Source of the DNA: Diphasiastrum complanatum
Taxonomy: Eukaryota; Streptophyta; Lycopodiopsida; Lycopodiales; Lycopodiaceae
Assembly (NCBI GenBank): GCA_029204225.1
Contig: CM055095.1
Coordinates: 69,354,110-69,418,109, forward strand
Direction of reading: 5' to 3'
DNA: 64,000 nt
Position 1 is the stretch's first letter. The number at the start of each line of letters is the position of its first letter. Below, in pieces: positions 1 to 11,849 of the stretch. The notes under the pieces were generated by a model that did no database searches, was not told the DNA's origin, and saw only the letters and a program-made list of their open reading frames with translations. Both the position numbers and the translations under genes were made by a program.

Positions 1-759
1 GATCCCATTGAAGTCATGCCTAGAGAATTGATTTTGGATTACTAAATGAATGTTTTCAGAGTGTTCAAAACTAATCAAATGTAAACTATTGATCACTTGG
101 AATCAAGTAAAAATGATTGAGAACTCAAAGAAGGCCAAAAATAACAATTTCTAGGTGCTAGTCAAAATTTGCACTTAATTTTTCAAAGCAAAAGTGGATG
201 AAGTAAATCTGAGTTCACACGTGTGAAATAGCTTAAAAAATTCAGATTTATCATTTATAAAGTTTCATCCATTCATAGGATCATAGATCCAAACAATGCT
301 TCTTAGATTGGAGAAAATTGAAAAATAGTCAACATTTGATGTTTTGACTCCTACAATAAATGATCTTTGATAGTACAAGCCTTCAAGCATGTAAAACTCT
401 GTTTTTCTTCTTCAATATGCCTTACTTTGAGTGCAAAGAACTCTCCTTAGGGTCCACCAATCCTCTTGAGGTCACTTGCATCACAATCTACACTTGATTA
501 GCTTTCCATTCATATGCAACATGGATGAAAAGATGAGAAGTAACATAGCCCCCACTCTATCTTGATTAGAGGCCTCACACGTGCTGCTACAGTAGGCCGT
601 ACAACTCTAAAATCAGAGAAAAAGATACATTAATAAGTGATGATGAGTGGATCTAGTTAGCTCAAAATCGAGTGCTAGTAAGAGGCAAAATTTCACCGAC
701 AATGATGAGAAGTCATTCCATTTGACAAAGCAATGATTAGATGTGTATTCTCCTATCAA
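1..759. other. Unassigned AT-rich sequence next to an LTR primer site
   Basis: No open frame here resembles a known protein. The stretch ends at a tRNA-Met-type primer-binding site (760-771, minus sense), so it is probably the decayed internal leader of a minus-strand LTR retroelement. The palindrome CACACGTGTG occurs here near 220 and again near 785 beyond the primer site. Inference only. Confidence 0.35.
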
Positions 760-771
760 GCTCTGATACCA
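760..771 (-). promoter_or_regulatory. Primer-binding site for initiator tRNA-Met
   Basis: Read on the minus strand this is TGGTATCAGAGC, the complement of the 3' end of plant initiator tRNA-Met and the usual priming site of Ty1/copia and many Ty3/gypsy elements. A TG dinucleotide follows at 772 on the plus strand, as expected where a minus-oriented 5' LTR ends. No partner LTR was found, so the element is truncated. Confidence 0.6.
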
Positions 772-1436
772 TGAGAACTTTTCACACGTGTGAACCAGCT
801 GCAAGTACAAAGAATCAAGAGAATGAATGATTGCACATTAAACTAGCTTCTATTCCAAAAACAATGAGATGGGAAAACATTGGCAAGTTAGTTAGCATGA
901 AGGCAAGAGCATTCATCACAATCTAACCATCATTACACCTCAAATGGATCAAATGGAAGCTTTACTTGAAGAAGTGTATTCTTGTGGTACAAAGCCACCT
1001 TATTATAATACAAGAGGCCTTCTAGAACTCGTGGGAGAGAAAACAATCTAGATGCCACATTGCCTCTACCTCTCTACTAGATGACAAAAAGAGAGATGGA
1101 TAAGACTTGAGAATCTCTCTTTTTGAGAATCCTTTGACCTACAAGAGTAGCCTCAAAAGCTTCTTGATAGGTTCTAGACCTACACATCACTATGAAGACA
1201 AAAAACTAACTTGACTCTAATTGGAAAGTTACTAGACTAGTCTACCTCAAGTTTGGACAAACCCCAAAACTTGAATCTCTAAGTTTAATATTATTTTAAT
1301 TTTACAATATTTTCACAATTTTTATATATATAATAGATAGATAGATATTGATAGCCATTGGAACTAATGAAATTTTCAGTTACCTAGTGAAGAAACAAAA
1401 CATTTCTAATTACAAATCCTTGCTAGCTTTCAACCC

Positions 1437-2422
1437 TCAGCCCGACAAAGACATTCGCGAACTCGAAGATCTGGAGACATGAAACACGAAGAGTTTCGCG
1501 AACACAAAAGTCAAAGAAAACGAAGACGAACGGTTCGCGAACACGAAAGTGAAAGGTGACGATCACAAACGGTTCATGAACATGAAAAATTCATGAATGA
1601 GAATCTTTTGCAGTCCAATACGAGAGAAGGCAAACGACCAAAATGAAACCTTCTCCTGCCCTCCACGCTCCAAAGAGTACCAGCGAAATCATGCAAGTAC
1701 CCAAAAGTACAGATATCTGATCTGATGGTATGACGTCAGCAAATACATTTTAGGTCATGCTAATCTGCCACTCTTGTAATTCTCTGATTAGTTGTAGATG
1801 CTTAATCACCCTAATCTCAGATTTACAAAGAGCGACCACACTTACTAGATGAAACTTGACATATAGATCAACAGAATACACACACAGTGTAAGTAATGAA
1901 AGTAGTCTAATGCTAGTAAGCAATCAAGATGAAATACAGACAGTAAGTCTGCCTTCGTGTGAGATGAGCTCTGTGATCAGGATCCATAGAGATCCAAAAG
2001 TCTGCTAGTAAGCGAGACATACATCCGTGAGAGAAGTGTATCTCTCTCATGCCAATGCACTGCGTGGATATGCATGTAGTGCTTGAAGAATCAGAGGAGA
2101 AAAATCAATAGACAATATTGTAGCCCTTGCGCACATGTCAATCTTGTTGTTGTGTCTGATCTTGAATGCAAATGCTTCTATTGTTATTTCGTATGTCTGA
2201 ATTTTCTTGTTCATTTGAATTTCGCACCCTAGTTGAAAACTATATTGAATGTTCCATCATTTTATAAACGTAGATCAGTGGTGCCTGACTACATTCTGGA
2301 GGATTGTATGGGTGATTCAGCTGGCAGGTCCAGCGATCGCATCTGAACTCCATCCGAATTGAAAGAGGGAATCGCGGTTTCTTCGCGACTATTTCGTGAA
2401 TTATTCTTCTTCTTCTCATCAG
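1437..2422 (+). mobile_element. Possible LTR remnant, plus orientation
   Basis: The stretch ends directly before TGGTACCAGAGC (2423-2434), one base from the initiator tRNA-Met primer site, as a 5' LTR would. It contains repeated words such as TTCGCGAAC around 1,490-1,540. No second LTR or gag-pol follows; sequence after the primer site runs into a GA microsatellite. The left boundary is a guess and the call rests on the primer site. Confidence 0.35.
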
Positions 2423-2520
2423 TGGTACCAGAGCATATCACGCCCGATTCTCGCCACCTGGCGCAGTAGCCGCCTCCTACCCACTTGCAACTGGTGCACT
2501 GATGCAACACCTCCCGTCCT

Positions 2521-2550
2521 CATGAGGAGAGAGAGAGAGAGACGAGAGAG

Positions 2551-2600
<50 letters not shown>
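2521..2600. repeat. (GA)n microsatellite
   Basis: About 80 bases of nearly uninterrupted GA dinucleotides with a few GAC or GAG interruptions. It creates a spurious reading frame rich in Arg and Glu (2,396-2,638), which is not a gene. Confidence 0.95.
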
Positions 2601-2605
<5 letters not shown>

Positions 2606-2836
2606 AAAAACTTGAGTTTTGTAAATCGATTAAACTAATATCTTAAAACTTGAACTTATAACTAAAACTAGTGAATTTTAACCATTAAAAAAGCTCACAA
2701 TTTTAAAAGCAAAACAACAAAATGTGAATTTCAATGGCTAGAATATTTGTATTTGTCGATTTCTTACAAGCACATGGGAGAGGGAAACATGGGGGAGGGG
2801 GCATGGGTAGAGAGAGCATCGAGTTGTCTCACATAT

Positions 2837-3610
2837 AGGCATCAAATTCAAGTTACCTAAATGTCCTAAACTCACGATTCCGCTAACTTTATCACTCAAT
2901 GGACAACTTCGAGTGATAAGGGGTATCTCAAGTGATAGACAACAGTTTTGAGCTACATCACGTGGTAGGGGTCACTTCCATTGATAAGGGATAAAAAATA
3001 ATCAATTATGTACGTCCTAAGGTTGAGGCTGGCCAATTTTGATCCCTAACTATGTCGACTTCTAAAGAGAAAAATCACAGCGTATGCCTCAAAGTCAAAT
3101 CATCTTGAGTGAGGGACATCAAATTTGAGCTATTTGAATGTCCTAAAGTTGAGATTCCCCTAATTCAATACCCAATGGGACATCTCAAGTGAGAAAGGCC
3201 GAAATTGACCTATCTTTGATGGTGGACATGAAATTTGAGTTATCTCATGCGATAGGTGTCAACTCCATTGACAAGGGATCGAAGTCAACAAATCTTAATA
3301 TACTAGACTTGAGAGATCACTAGATGAGCCATGTCAAGTGACAAGCACCAAAATCACACGTTAGGCATCGAATTTGAGCTATCTCGAGTGATAGTGCCAA
3401 ATTCGAGCTATCTCAATGACTTGAAGTCAAGATTCTTCTAGTTGCATCACTCAATGGGCAATCTCGTGTGATAAAGGCCAAAATTCAACTATCTTGAGTG
3501 ATAGGTAGCAAATTTGAGCTATCTCATGTGATAGAAATCAAATATCATCAATAAGTGGTGGAACTCAAGCAATTTGGATGTACTAAACTCAATGTTGGAC
3601 AATAAGGATG
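2837..3610. repeat. Degenerate higher-order tandem repeat, about 3 copies
   Basis: Three successive copies of a roughly 250-280 bp unit begin near 2,839, 3,114 and 3,362. Each is made from shorter variants of phrases such as 'gagctatctcaagtgatag' and 'atcactcaatgggcaa'. Copies are clearly related but well diverged, so this is an old local satellite. Nothing coding is visible. Confidence 0.7.
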
Positions 3611-4019
3611 AATCAATGAGCCATGTAAAGCAACGCGGACTAGAATTGACTTTTCTGAATCATACATCCTTTTGACTATTAAACCAACATGCAATCATTA
3701 GCTCCAATCAATAATGACTGTAAAATAGCAAGTACAATCTAGAAAATGTAGGAGATCAATAGCTATGATCAATTCCATGCAACAAACTTAAATTCTAGGT
3801 GAAAAATCATTAAAAACCATAAAAATTCCATTGATCTGCATCAAAATCTATGGAGAAAATCCATAATCATGATATTTAGGCTGAGAGTCCATCAAGGATC
3901 TAAGAAGCCACCTACTTGGAGGTCAATTCGACCACTTGGAAGCAAAAGCAAAGAGATCTACCAAACAAGCTGCAAAAAGCAAGATCCTCAAGCCCCACCT
4001 CCTGATTGATGTGATTCAA

Positions 4020-4031
4020 GCTCTGATACCA
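4020..4031 (-). promoter_or_regulatory. tRNA-Met primer-binding site in unit A
   Basis: A perfect complement-sense match to TGGTATCAGAGC. The same site is kept at 28,860-28,871 (unit D) and with one mismatch at 23,079-23,090 (unit C). Unit B starts just beyond it. The duplicated segment therefore begins inside an LTR retroelement oriented on the minus strand. Confidence 0.65.
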
Positions 4032-4371
4032 CTATAATGATCACCAAGTGAAGATCTTCAAGAATCTTGTCATATGCAAACCAAAAGGACACCTGTGGAG
4101 CATAAACCACCCAACCAAAGGAAATGGCTAGTCAATACCCTAACCAATTCACCCCCAAGCCAGAGTGAATGAATACAAGAGAGGTGAGCATCCTGGCTCA
4201 TGGATATGAGTTTCCATGGTATATATTCCCTCCAAGAGGAGAGAATAATCCCTTTAGGATCCTCATGCAATCCAATAATAAGCTATTGATCTCCTATTCT
4301 TGCAGTATAGTAGTCAAACACCGTGCAAGTGGTCCTATGTCCAAATATAGGACTTGGAATATGATTATTAA

Positions 4372-4865
4372 TTACTTAATCGACCATGCTCGGAATGACG
4401 AGGCATAACTAATAACCACATACAAACATGTTTGTAGAGTAGCCAAAAGTGACACTTTTATACTTTTTTTAATAACAAAAAACTTTGCATAAAAGTCAAT
4501 CCCAATTTTTTTTTTTTGAAAAAAGGTCCCATAGCCTTGATCGTTTTGGTCTCTCGCCGAAGCTAGCTTTATTATAAATGTTTTCCAACTCATCCTCCTT
4601 TTAAGAAAGATCACTACAACCATCAGATGACAAACAATTTTGAACCAAGGTGCCCTCTCTGTTTTGTTAAATATCTGTACTTGTGATTGTTGTCCCCATT
4701 ACTGAGCCACCATAGATAGTTGTTCTTCTCCCATTTTGCCACCTTCAACCTATTCTCAAGTATGTGATTACAAAGCATGTTGGTATTGACTTCCATCGAA
4801 AACCAAGCTTTCACTATGGGGTGCAAAACCTTTAAAAGCCCATTTCTGTACAAATGCTTTACCAT
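4372..4865 (-). pseudogene. LINE (non-LTR retrotransposon) fragment, unit A
   Basis: Two abutting open frames (4,623-4,865, then 4,372-4,623) share one decayed coding sequence. The peptide around LWWLSNGDNNHKYRY resembles the 'W-x-GD-x-N-x-K-Y/F-F-H' segment that lies between endonuclease and reverse transcriptase in plant L1-type LINEs. Neither catalytic domain is visible. Copies occur in units B, C and D with scattered frame changes, so it was carried along by segmental duplication. Alternative: an unrelated decayed gene. Confidence 0.45.
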
Positions 4866-6466
4866 TTAATTTCATATATTTGTAACTGGATCTAAATAAT
4901 GGTATAATTAGTTTTTCTCTTTTCCTGCTAGGTCTTATCTGTAGTCATTTCAAACTTTTGATGAAGGCAACCAATTCATGTTATTTTTGAAGTTTTAAAA
5001 CACCTTTGAACGTGACATTAGGAACTCCCATAATTTCTTCATGAACTTTTCCAAAACTTAAGATCAATTTCATCGTGATTCAAACCATGAACTGTTATCA
5101 TTCACAATCTTCTTCAAAATTTGTCAAAACGTCTCTTGCTTCTAACCAATCTCTCAACAATATATCAATTCACGAAAGCATTCTTGAAATTGTGGAATGC
5201 ATGAGCCCATTTGATCATTGAAATGTGACTCATGTAATTTGCACACTTCTCTATGAAGCAATCATACTTGTCATCTAGCAAATCGTGATATTGACATGCT
5301 AATAACAAGTATTAGTTCTGACTTGTCCTTTTTTTTCCTATCGAGCATATGAAAGAAGCATATGTTGAATACTTTGCAAGAGATACACACATGTACATGG
5401 TACAATTGGCCCAAAGTTTTGGCTAAAAAAAAAAATTAGATTTTATTTGAATTTCTCCAAAATAGCCACTTTAGCACTTTGGTTGTATTTAGTTGCATTT
5501 CGGTAGAAAAGACATCGTAGAGTGAATCTTAGGATCTCTAGCTTACCAAATTGTGGTACCATATGTTTTAAGTAGGCTATTGCTTTGTAAATCTAAGATA
5601 CTACATGTTTCAGATAGTTGGTCCAAAAGGTAGCAAATGGCCATACTTTACGCACTATACTTGTGCAAAGGTTAGTTACTAGATGGATGCTCATTATTTG
5701 GATAGTGCATAAAGGGCAACAAAGTGACCACCTTTACTCTCTCTTTGTGCTTAAATAAGAGACACCCTTAATGCATTCATTTTCAAATGGCCACCCTTTT
5801 AAGTGCTCCCAAGGCCAATTATTGTCCTTCCAAACATGTGATTGGTAGATGAGATTTTTACTGCCCATTTCTTGATTGCTTAAAAGTAGAATGTATAGCA
5901 CACCTATGACCCACGTCAGCTACATGGCATGGCACAAAAAGTATGTGGATTCTTTTTTTGGATGTTGATTCCATTATTCAAATAATGATTCTATTCCATA
6001 ATGGTCATTTGAAAAAAAAAAAAAAAACCTCAATCTCGATTGTGCAATGGAAGTTGCCACGTAGAGGACATTTTGGCTAGGTAAAGAGTCCTAGGCTTGA
6101 GTCCTCATGGTAAGGAGTCATAGGCTTGACCTAGGACTCCTTACCAGGCAAAATATCTGACCTTCCATAATATTAAAAGGCTGACCTATAACATTGCTGC
6201 CTTAAACATCACATGGAAGAGTCTAGGGCCATTTCAAAATTTAGCACCCCCAATTTGAAAGCTCGGGTACTTCCACTTCATTCCATGTGAAAGGCCCTTT
6301 CATTTGGAGGGCAAAGCATTCATAGTCTAAATTCAAATTAGATAAGGAATCTATGTTTTTATTGGAGTGGAGAGCAAGGGCCCACCACTTACCCCATAAT
6401 ACTCCTAGAGGCCCAAGGTACTCACTCCCCTACTATGTTGAGTTACCCTAGGTTGGCAACCTTTTA
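4866..6466. other. Unassigned AT-rich part of unit A
   Basis: No protein or RNA gene is recognised. A minus frame around 5,330-5,560 recurs in B, C and D but changes frame between copies and is broken in A, so coding is doubtful. The AT-rich part has a distant relative at 11,180-11,350. A run of A near 6,010 and the direct phrase 'taaggagtc(c)taggcttga' around 6,085-6,130 are the only local structures seen. Confidence 0.6.
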
Positions 6467-6918
6467 GTGCCACTTGGGGCAACTCTCACCGCTTGTGAAA
6501 TGGGGACAAGGCTTCTTGCGCCAATCAAAATAAAGGATTTGGGCCTTTTGGACTTACCCTCATTCCATGTGAGACCACCCTTAGTACTTAGTAGGAGTGA
6601 TGTTTATCACAAAAGAGTATATGTTAGGCATGAGAGAGTAGTGAGTAGGAGGTCAGTGTTGCTTAGTAGTGAAAGTGGTGAAAATATTTTGATCACACAT
6701 TTTTGCATTCATACTTCCCGATTTAACATTACAACAATGAGTGCAATAGACTCTAAGTAAGCACTCAGAACTAATGAGCTAGTTGCTTTAGACATTATAC
6801 CCTTGGCAAGCTCAGAGAAAAGTAAACTTCAACAGCTTTGATGGAAGTGGAATACACCGGAGTCTAGACGTGCATATATGCATTAGCTACTTAGAATGCT
6901 TATAATGACTGCTGCACA

Positions 6919-7329
6919 TTAAGGTTTGATCCAAAGTTTTAGATCACCGGCAGAGTTTCCTGCAAGGTCCGTGGCTGAGGCATAAACTGATCCATCTCTG
7001 TAGCCGCAATTATTGGTTATGCTGCCCCAGAGATCAACAATCAAATCATAACAGTCCTCAACGAGGCAGTGGGCCAATCCTGAAAGTGTTGTCGAGGTGG
7101 AAGTAGGCAAGCTATATGCGTTTTGGCTGTTTTGGGGTGTCGTGGTGTAAAGGAGGTGCATGAATACATTATTAGTGACATCTTTGAGAGCATTGAAGGT
7201 CGGTAGAACTTGGCCTTCGCAAGTGGGATTACTGATGACAAAGTTTTGTTGAGCGTCCACGACAGAAACCTGCTCCGTTATGAAAAGAAATGCTATGATA
7301 GCAGTTACTAGGATTGCATGTGTTGCCAT
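6919..7329 (-). CDS. Secreted DUF26/ginkbilobin-2-like protein (copy A, intact)
   Basis: Single-exon frame of 136 residues. The start is chosen at 7,329 because the context ACCATGG is favourable and it opens a signal peptide: hydrophobic residues ~5-20, with cleavage likely after VDA at ~26. The mature part shows NPTC, then ~50 residues to SGLAHC, then C-x4-C, then 14 residues to NNC. This fits the layout of the single-domain Gnk2/DUF26 fold (antifungal lectin-like proteins and CRK ectodomains), with the third Cys of the C-x8-C-x2-C motif replaced by Leu and the last Cys also absent. It is the best preserved of three copies; B and D are damaged. Likely apoplastic, with a role in defence or carbohydrate binding inferred from family only. 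The family call rests on spacing and flanking motif, not on a search. Confidence 0.6.
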   Translation of the reverse strand: MATHAILVTAIIAFLFITEQVSVVDAQQNFVISNPTCEGQVLPTFNALKDVTNNVFMHLLYTTTPQNSQNAYSLPTSTSTTLSGLAHCLVEDCYDLIVDLWGSITNNCGYRDGSVYASATDLAGNSAGDLKLWIKP

Positions 7330-7965
7330 GGTCTTTGCAGCCTACTGGATACGGATACCGATACACCTCCTACACAGTAGTGCGGATCAGGTCATCAACA
7401 AGCCAAAATCGATTAGTTCAGATGTTGTATGAAAGATCTAGTACCATAGACAAATGCATCACATCTTTAAAGAACAATTTTAGAACTGAGAACTGAGGTC
7501 TTTGTTCTAACAAACTATTGCATGCAAGAGAAAAAAGTTTGCACCTCTTAAGGGATTAGATCTTCTTTCCTTTTTTGAGTTATCTTGCCTTCCTTCTTGG
7601 GAGGATGTGAATGAATGGATCTTCTTTTCCTCTAGGAGTTATTTTGCCTTCCTTTTTGGGAGGATAGTTGATAACCAACTCTCAAAAACCAAAGTACTTG
7701 CTCTTACACTTTTTGTTTCTAAGCTTTATATTCTTTTGGTGGGGAGCTTATCTTCCCACACTTTTCGGTCACGTACTCTTCTCACGCGTGATGAGTTGTT
7801 GTGTGCTTAAGTAGGGCCCAGCACCATGCAACAAGGAGCTACACAAGAACCCGATCCCATCTATTAATGCAGAATGCCTACGACACACTATGGTGATATA
7901 TAGACCATGAAAGATTATTGTGCACCATTGGATGAGGATGGGATCGTGCTCGGTCTCATTGCAAA

Positions 7966-8906
7966 ATACACTCCTTGCTAGATATCATCTAATTGTGGGC
8001 CCCTCATTGTGCATCGTTGGTGGCTTAAGGACATCACCAAGCATCGAGGAGACATTTTTACAACTATTAGCCGGCACCAATCTTATCCCAAGGTGATGTC
8101 ATCATCTCTACGCAACTCAAGACGTCTATAACACTTTTGCATGAGGGCAAGATACATGGTAGGAATCATCATCCCCTCCCCAAACCACGCACCAACCTTA
8201 TTGAGGATACACTCCTTGCTAGATATCATCAAATTGTGGGCCCGCCACCCCACCGTCGTGCATCGTTGGTGGCTTAAGGACATCACCAAGCATAGAGGAG
8301 ACATTTTTACAAAGCACCAATCTTATCCCAAGGTGACATCATCATCTCTCAACAAATCAAGACGTCTATAGCGCTTTTACATAAGGGAAAGACACATGGT
8401 AGGAACCGTCATCAACCTTATTGAGGATACACTCTTTGTTAGATATCATCTAATTGTGGGCCTACCGACCATGCATCGTTGGTGGCTTAAGGACATCACC
8501 AAGCATCAAGGAGACATTTTTACAACTATAGTCGGCACCAATACTATCCCGAGGTGATGTCATCATCTCTCCACAACTCAAGACGTCTATAGCGCTTACA
8601 TGAGGGCAAGAAACATGGTAGGAATCGTCATCCCCTCCCCAAACCACATACCAACCTTATTGAGGATACACTCCTTGCTAGATTTCAACAAATTGTGGGC
8701 CGGCCACTGTGCATCATTGGTGGCTTAAGAACATCACCAAGCATCTAGGAGACATTTTTACAACTATTAGCTGGCACCAATCTTATCCCAAGGTGATGTC
8801 ATCATATCTCCACAACTCAAGACATCTATAGCGCTTTTACATGAGAGCAAGACACATGGTAGGAATCGCCATCCCCTCCCCAAACAAGACACCCAACTTT
8901 ATTGAG
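7966..8906. repeat. ~240-bp minisatellite, 4 copies (unit A)
   Basis: Four head-to-tail copies start at 7,966, 8,207, 8,427 and 8,666 (spacings 241, 220 and 239). Each begins with 'atacactccttgctaga' and contains 'ggtggcttaaggacatcacc' and 'cctccccaaacca'. Unit B keeps two copies plus a stub and unit D keeps two, so copy number has changed since duplication. Short frames inside are not conserved between copies. Confidence 0.95.
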
Positions 8907-10497
8907 GCCTTGGATGGTGGTTGCCGACACAGGCATGGCAGTCAAGTGCATGAACATGTATAGTCGTAAATAATAGGTGCCACCTTGGAATATTCTCCTG
9001 GCATGGCCACACATATTCTCCTGGCATGGCCAAGAGTATAATGTGCTAAAGACTAATGAGCATTCTCTCATGTTGGTCCAATATGGACATGATTCTGCAC
9101 ACCTTCCATGTTAGGCCACTTTTTGCCCAAGTGTTCTTTTTTGCTACATGTGGCCATAAAGACAAAACAAGCCTAAGTAACATGTATATGCTAGTGGACA
9201 TTGTGAATGATATAATATTCAATACTCTACAAATAAAAAATTACTGGCAAGTCCTCTCCTTGAATCACAACAAAGTCTCGACAAGATGACTAGATTTGTG
9301 TCAACCCTGCCACTACTACCTATGACATAATGAAAAGACCTAATTTTGCTTGTGCCCAAGTGGTCTCCTTGGTTGCCACATTATTCCACTAAATGATGCA
9401 TTGATTCACTTGGGCTAATAGGGCAACTAGACGTAAATGATATACTGAATTGCATAGATGTTCCCATTGCATGGTCCTCTATTTGTCATTGTGCTACCTT
9501 GATTTGATGATTCAACTTTATCTATTATGTAACAAATAAGTATACTAGATTGTGATTGAGTGCTTCAACTATCTTGATCCATATTTCTGGTTGGTGCAAG
9601 TGGTGTGTGTGGTGCTGCAATATGTTGTGCTAGAAAATGCATTCATTATGTGGATGGGAGTGATGGCAATGATGTGTGATATAATGGAAGTGTTCTCTTT
9701 CTAATGGTTTCCATGATGGTATGTTATGCTCCTTTGGTAATTGTACCCCCTTGCTGACTTGATCTTGGAATTTTTTTAACGGATCACTAAAACCGTCTAT
9801 ATGTTCTTCTAAGTTATGCCCAAGCCTTGGGAGGTACATGATTCTCATGAGCCATTTCATCTATATTTGTTAGGGTAGGCGACGTCTTGTGTGTTTTCTA
9901 GTTAGGAAACTTGATATTCCTAGTAGCTTCAAACTATGGTAAGGAGGGAAGGTATGAATGGATTCTCGTGCAACAGTCATTTTTGTTACGACTTTTGTAA
10001 GCTAAGTTTTTTACTCAAATATCAGGTATAAAATTGATCAGTACAGATATAATCTAATAGTAGATTGAAGACAGTTGGCTACTTGAGACTATCATAACTT
10101 GAGTTCCTAAGTACAAAAGGGCCCTATAAGAAATGCCATGTAGGATGGATGAATTCTTCAAAATTAAAAATTATAATACAAGAAGTGCCTGCATGTAGTA
10201 GTTCGAATACAAAACTGCTCTAGTTGCAGTTATGGTTAACTAAGGTTTCTCTTGGGAAAAATCATTCCTCAGGAGAATGAACTCTTGGGAAAAGAGAGAG
10301 TGGGGGCAAGAATTGAAAAGAAGAGACCCAACTACATTACACTATGGCTAAAAGCATGGTTTGGTGGTACAACATGGACTTTCAAGGACACTACCTTTTT
10401 TGGGTTGAAATGCACTTTTGTATTATTATAAACTATGTTCAACTAATACTTTTAACCATACCTCGGAAGTATATCATGTAACATATCAGAAGTATAT
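8907..10497. other. Unassigned tail of unit A
   Basis: The tail matches 32,520-34,110 in unit D closely; unit B lacks everything before 9,875 and rejoins at 'gggtaggcgacgtcttgtgtg' (17,645). No recognisable protein: the plus frame at 9,056-9,289 and the minus frame at 9,630-9,860 show no known motif, although the former is kept in D. Confidence 0.6.
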
Positions 10498-11170
10498 CAC
10501 TTTTTGAGACCCCTAATGGTGTCCAATCCTAACCAAAATTCATGGAAAACTTAGAACGGCATCATTACACCTCTGAAAATGTGCATGAAGATTATTGGCT
10601 ATGAATTTTATGAAATACCACAAAATTAGTCCAAAAACCTTGTTTTTTGACCATTTTTGACCAAAATTTGTGGGCCAAATCCACAAATAAGTGCAATCAG
10701 ATCCAAACCCCTGTAAATCCATTACATGCAAGCACTACAAGTTCTACCAAACAAGGTGCAAAAAGCAAGATCCTCGAGCCCCTACTCCTGATTGATGTGA
10801 TCCACTCATTATGTTTTTCAAAATCTATCAAACTTCTCTTGCTTCTAAAAAAGACTCTTTCCTCCATTGTCTCAACAACATACCAACATGGTGTGCATGA
10901 GCCCAATTCATTGAGATTTGACTCTTTACTTGGGTTTCCAATTGTTACAATGTCATGATAACGAAATCAAATCTAAAATTCTATTTTTGAAGCAAAGAAG
11001 CATGATTTACACTTGCCCTACTTACAAGAAGATAATTCAACGTTACTATAAAAATGTTTTCTAGTTGACTAGTCTTTGATTAAATATGTAATTTACACAT
11101 TTTACTATAAATCAATCATACTTCTCATGCCATGTCAATAACAAGTAGCAAATCATGTGCCTGCAATTTT
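10498..11170. other. Mosaic junction sequence between units
   Basis: The first ~240 bases match 22,370-22,640 and 28,150-28,400, and match 36,175-36,420 in inverted orientation. After 'caagcactacaagttct' (10,739) the sequence jumps to the phrase that sits before the primer site in A, C and D, then to a diverged version of 5,100-5,300. It is a patchwork of array pieces, with no gene seen. Confidence 0.6.
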
Positions 11171-11849
11171 GATTTGTCATTTTTTTCTTTTTCCTACTCA
11201 AACATATCAAGGAAGCATGTATTGAACACTTTTTGCAAGAATCACACACATATTATGATTGGCCCAAAGTTCTACCTAGGATCTAGGAGTAAAGAATTAA
11301 TGTCTTTTTGGGATTTTTCCAAAGCAGTCGCTTGGGATTTGTGGAATTGTTGAAACATCATAAAAAAGCCAAGAGATCCTAAATGAGCTTCATACATTGC
11401 GCTCTATAAGTGACCATATGCTTTAAATATAGGAAGAAATACATGCATGGAGATCTTGCTACTCTTCTACTTAGATAATTGTCTTTGATTTCACCAAATC
11501 AATCTAGAATTGTGTTGACATGACATCCTAAATACAATCAACAAATCAAAATTCTCGTAGCTTGTTAAGTGCTAATGTCATGTTTTTTACACCAAGACAT
11601 GAATATAACACATTTTAAGTTTCACTCTAACGATAAATTTTTCAAGTACGGTTTGCTACTTAATGCTCGAACTCTATGTAAAAACTAGATAATATTGAAA
11701 TGAATGCAAGATGACAGTGAAACAAGCCAAAAGAATAGATAGTGTGTATTAAGGTGAATGATTAAATGATGCATACAATCTAGAATACATCTTGTGGACA
11801 AAAAAAATCATAAAGCATGCCTAAGAAGCCACCATCAAACATAGTCTTA

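Larger units (their letters stand above)
3665..10497. repeat. Segmental duplication unit A
   Basis: This is the first and longest uninterrupted copy of the duplicated segment that recurs at B (from 13,318), C (from 22,715) and D (from 28,490). The order is tRNA primer site, LINE fragment, unassigned AT-rich sequence, a GC-richer block around 6,400-6,760, DUF26-like gene (minus), 240-bp minisatellite, and a unique tail. The match to C and D starts near 'catccttttgactatt' at 3,664. It ends near 10,497, where B and D continue with a 180-bp duplicated block and A instead joins sequence also found at 22,370 and 28,150. Confidence 0.9.

Noticed and set aside
2396-2638. 80-codon frame rich in Arg and Glu
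   Set aside because: It is the translation of a GA microsatellite, with no motif and no conservation.
4020-4031. tRNA-like match
   Set aside because: Only 12 bases complementary to a tRNA 3' end are present, with no cloverleaf. It is a retroelement primer site, not a tRNA gene.
7966-8906. Regular repeats that could suggest a CRISPR array
   Set aside because: The units are ~240 bp, vary along their whole length and have no repeat-spacer pattern. This is a plant minisatellite.
9630-9860. 76-codon His-rich minus frame
   Set aside because: No known domain, and broken in the unit D counterpart by a base deletion near 33,463.
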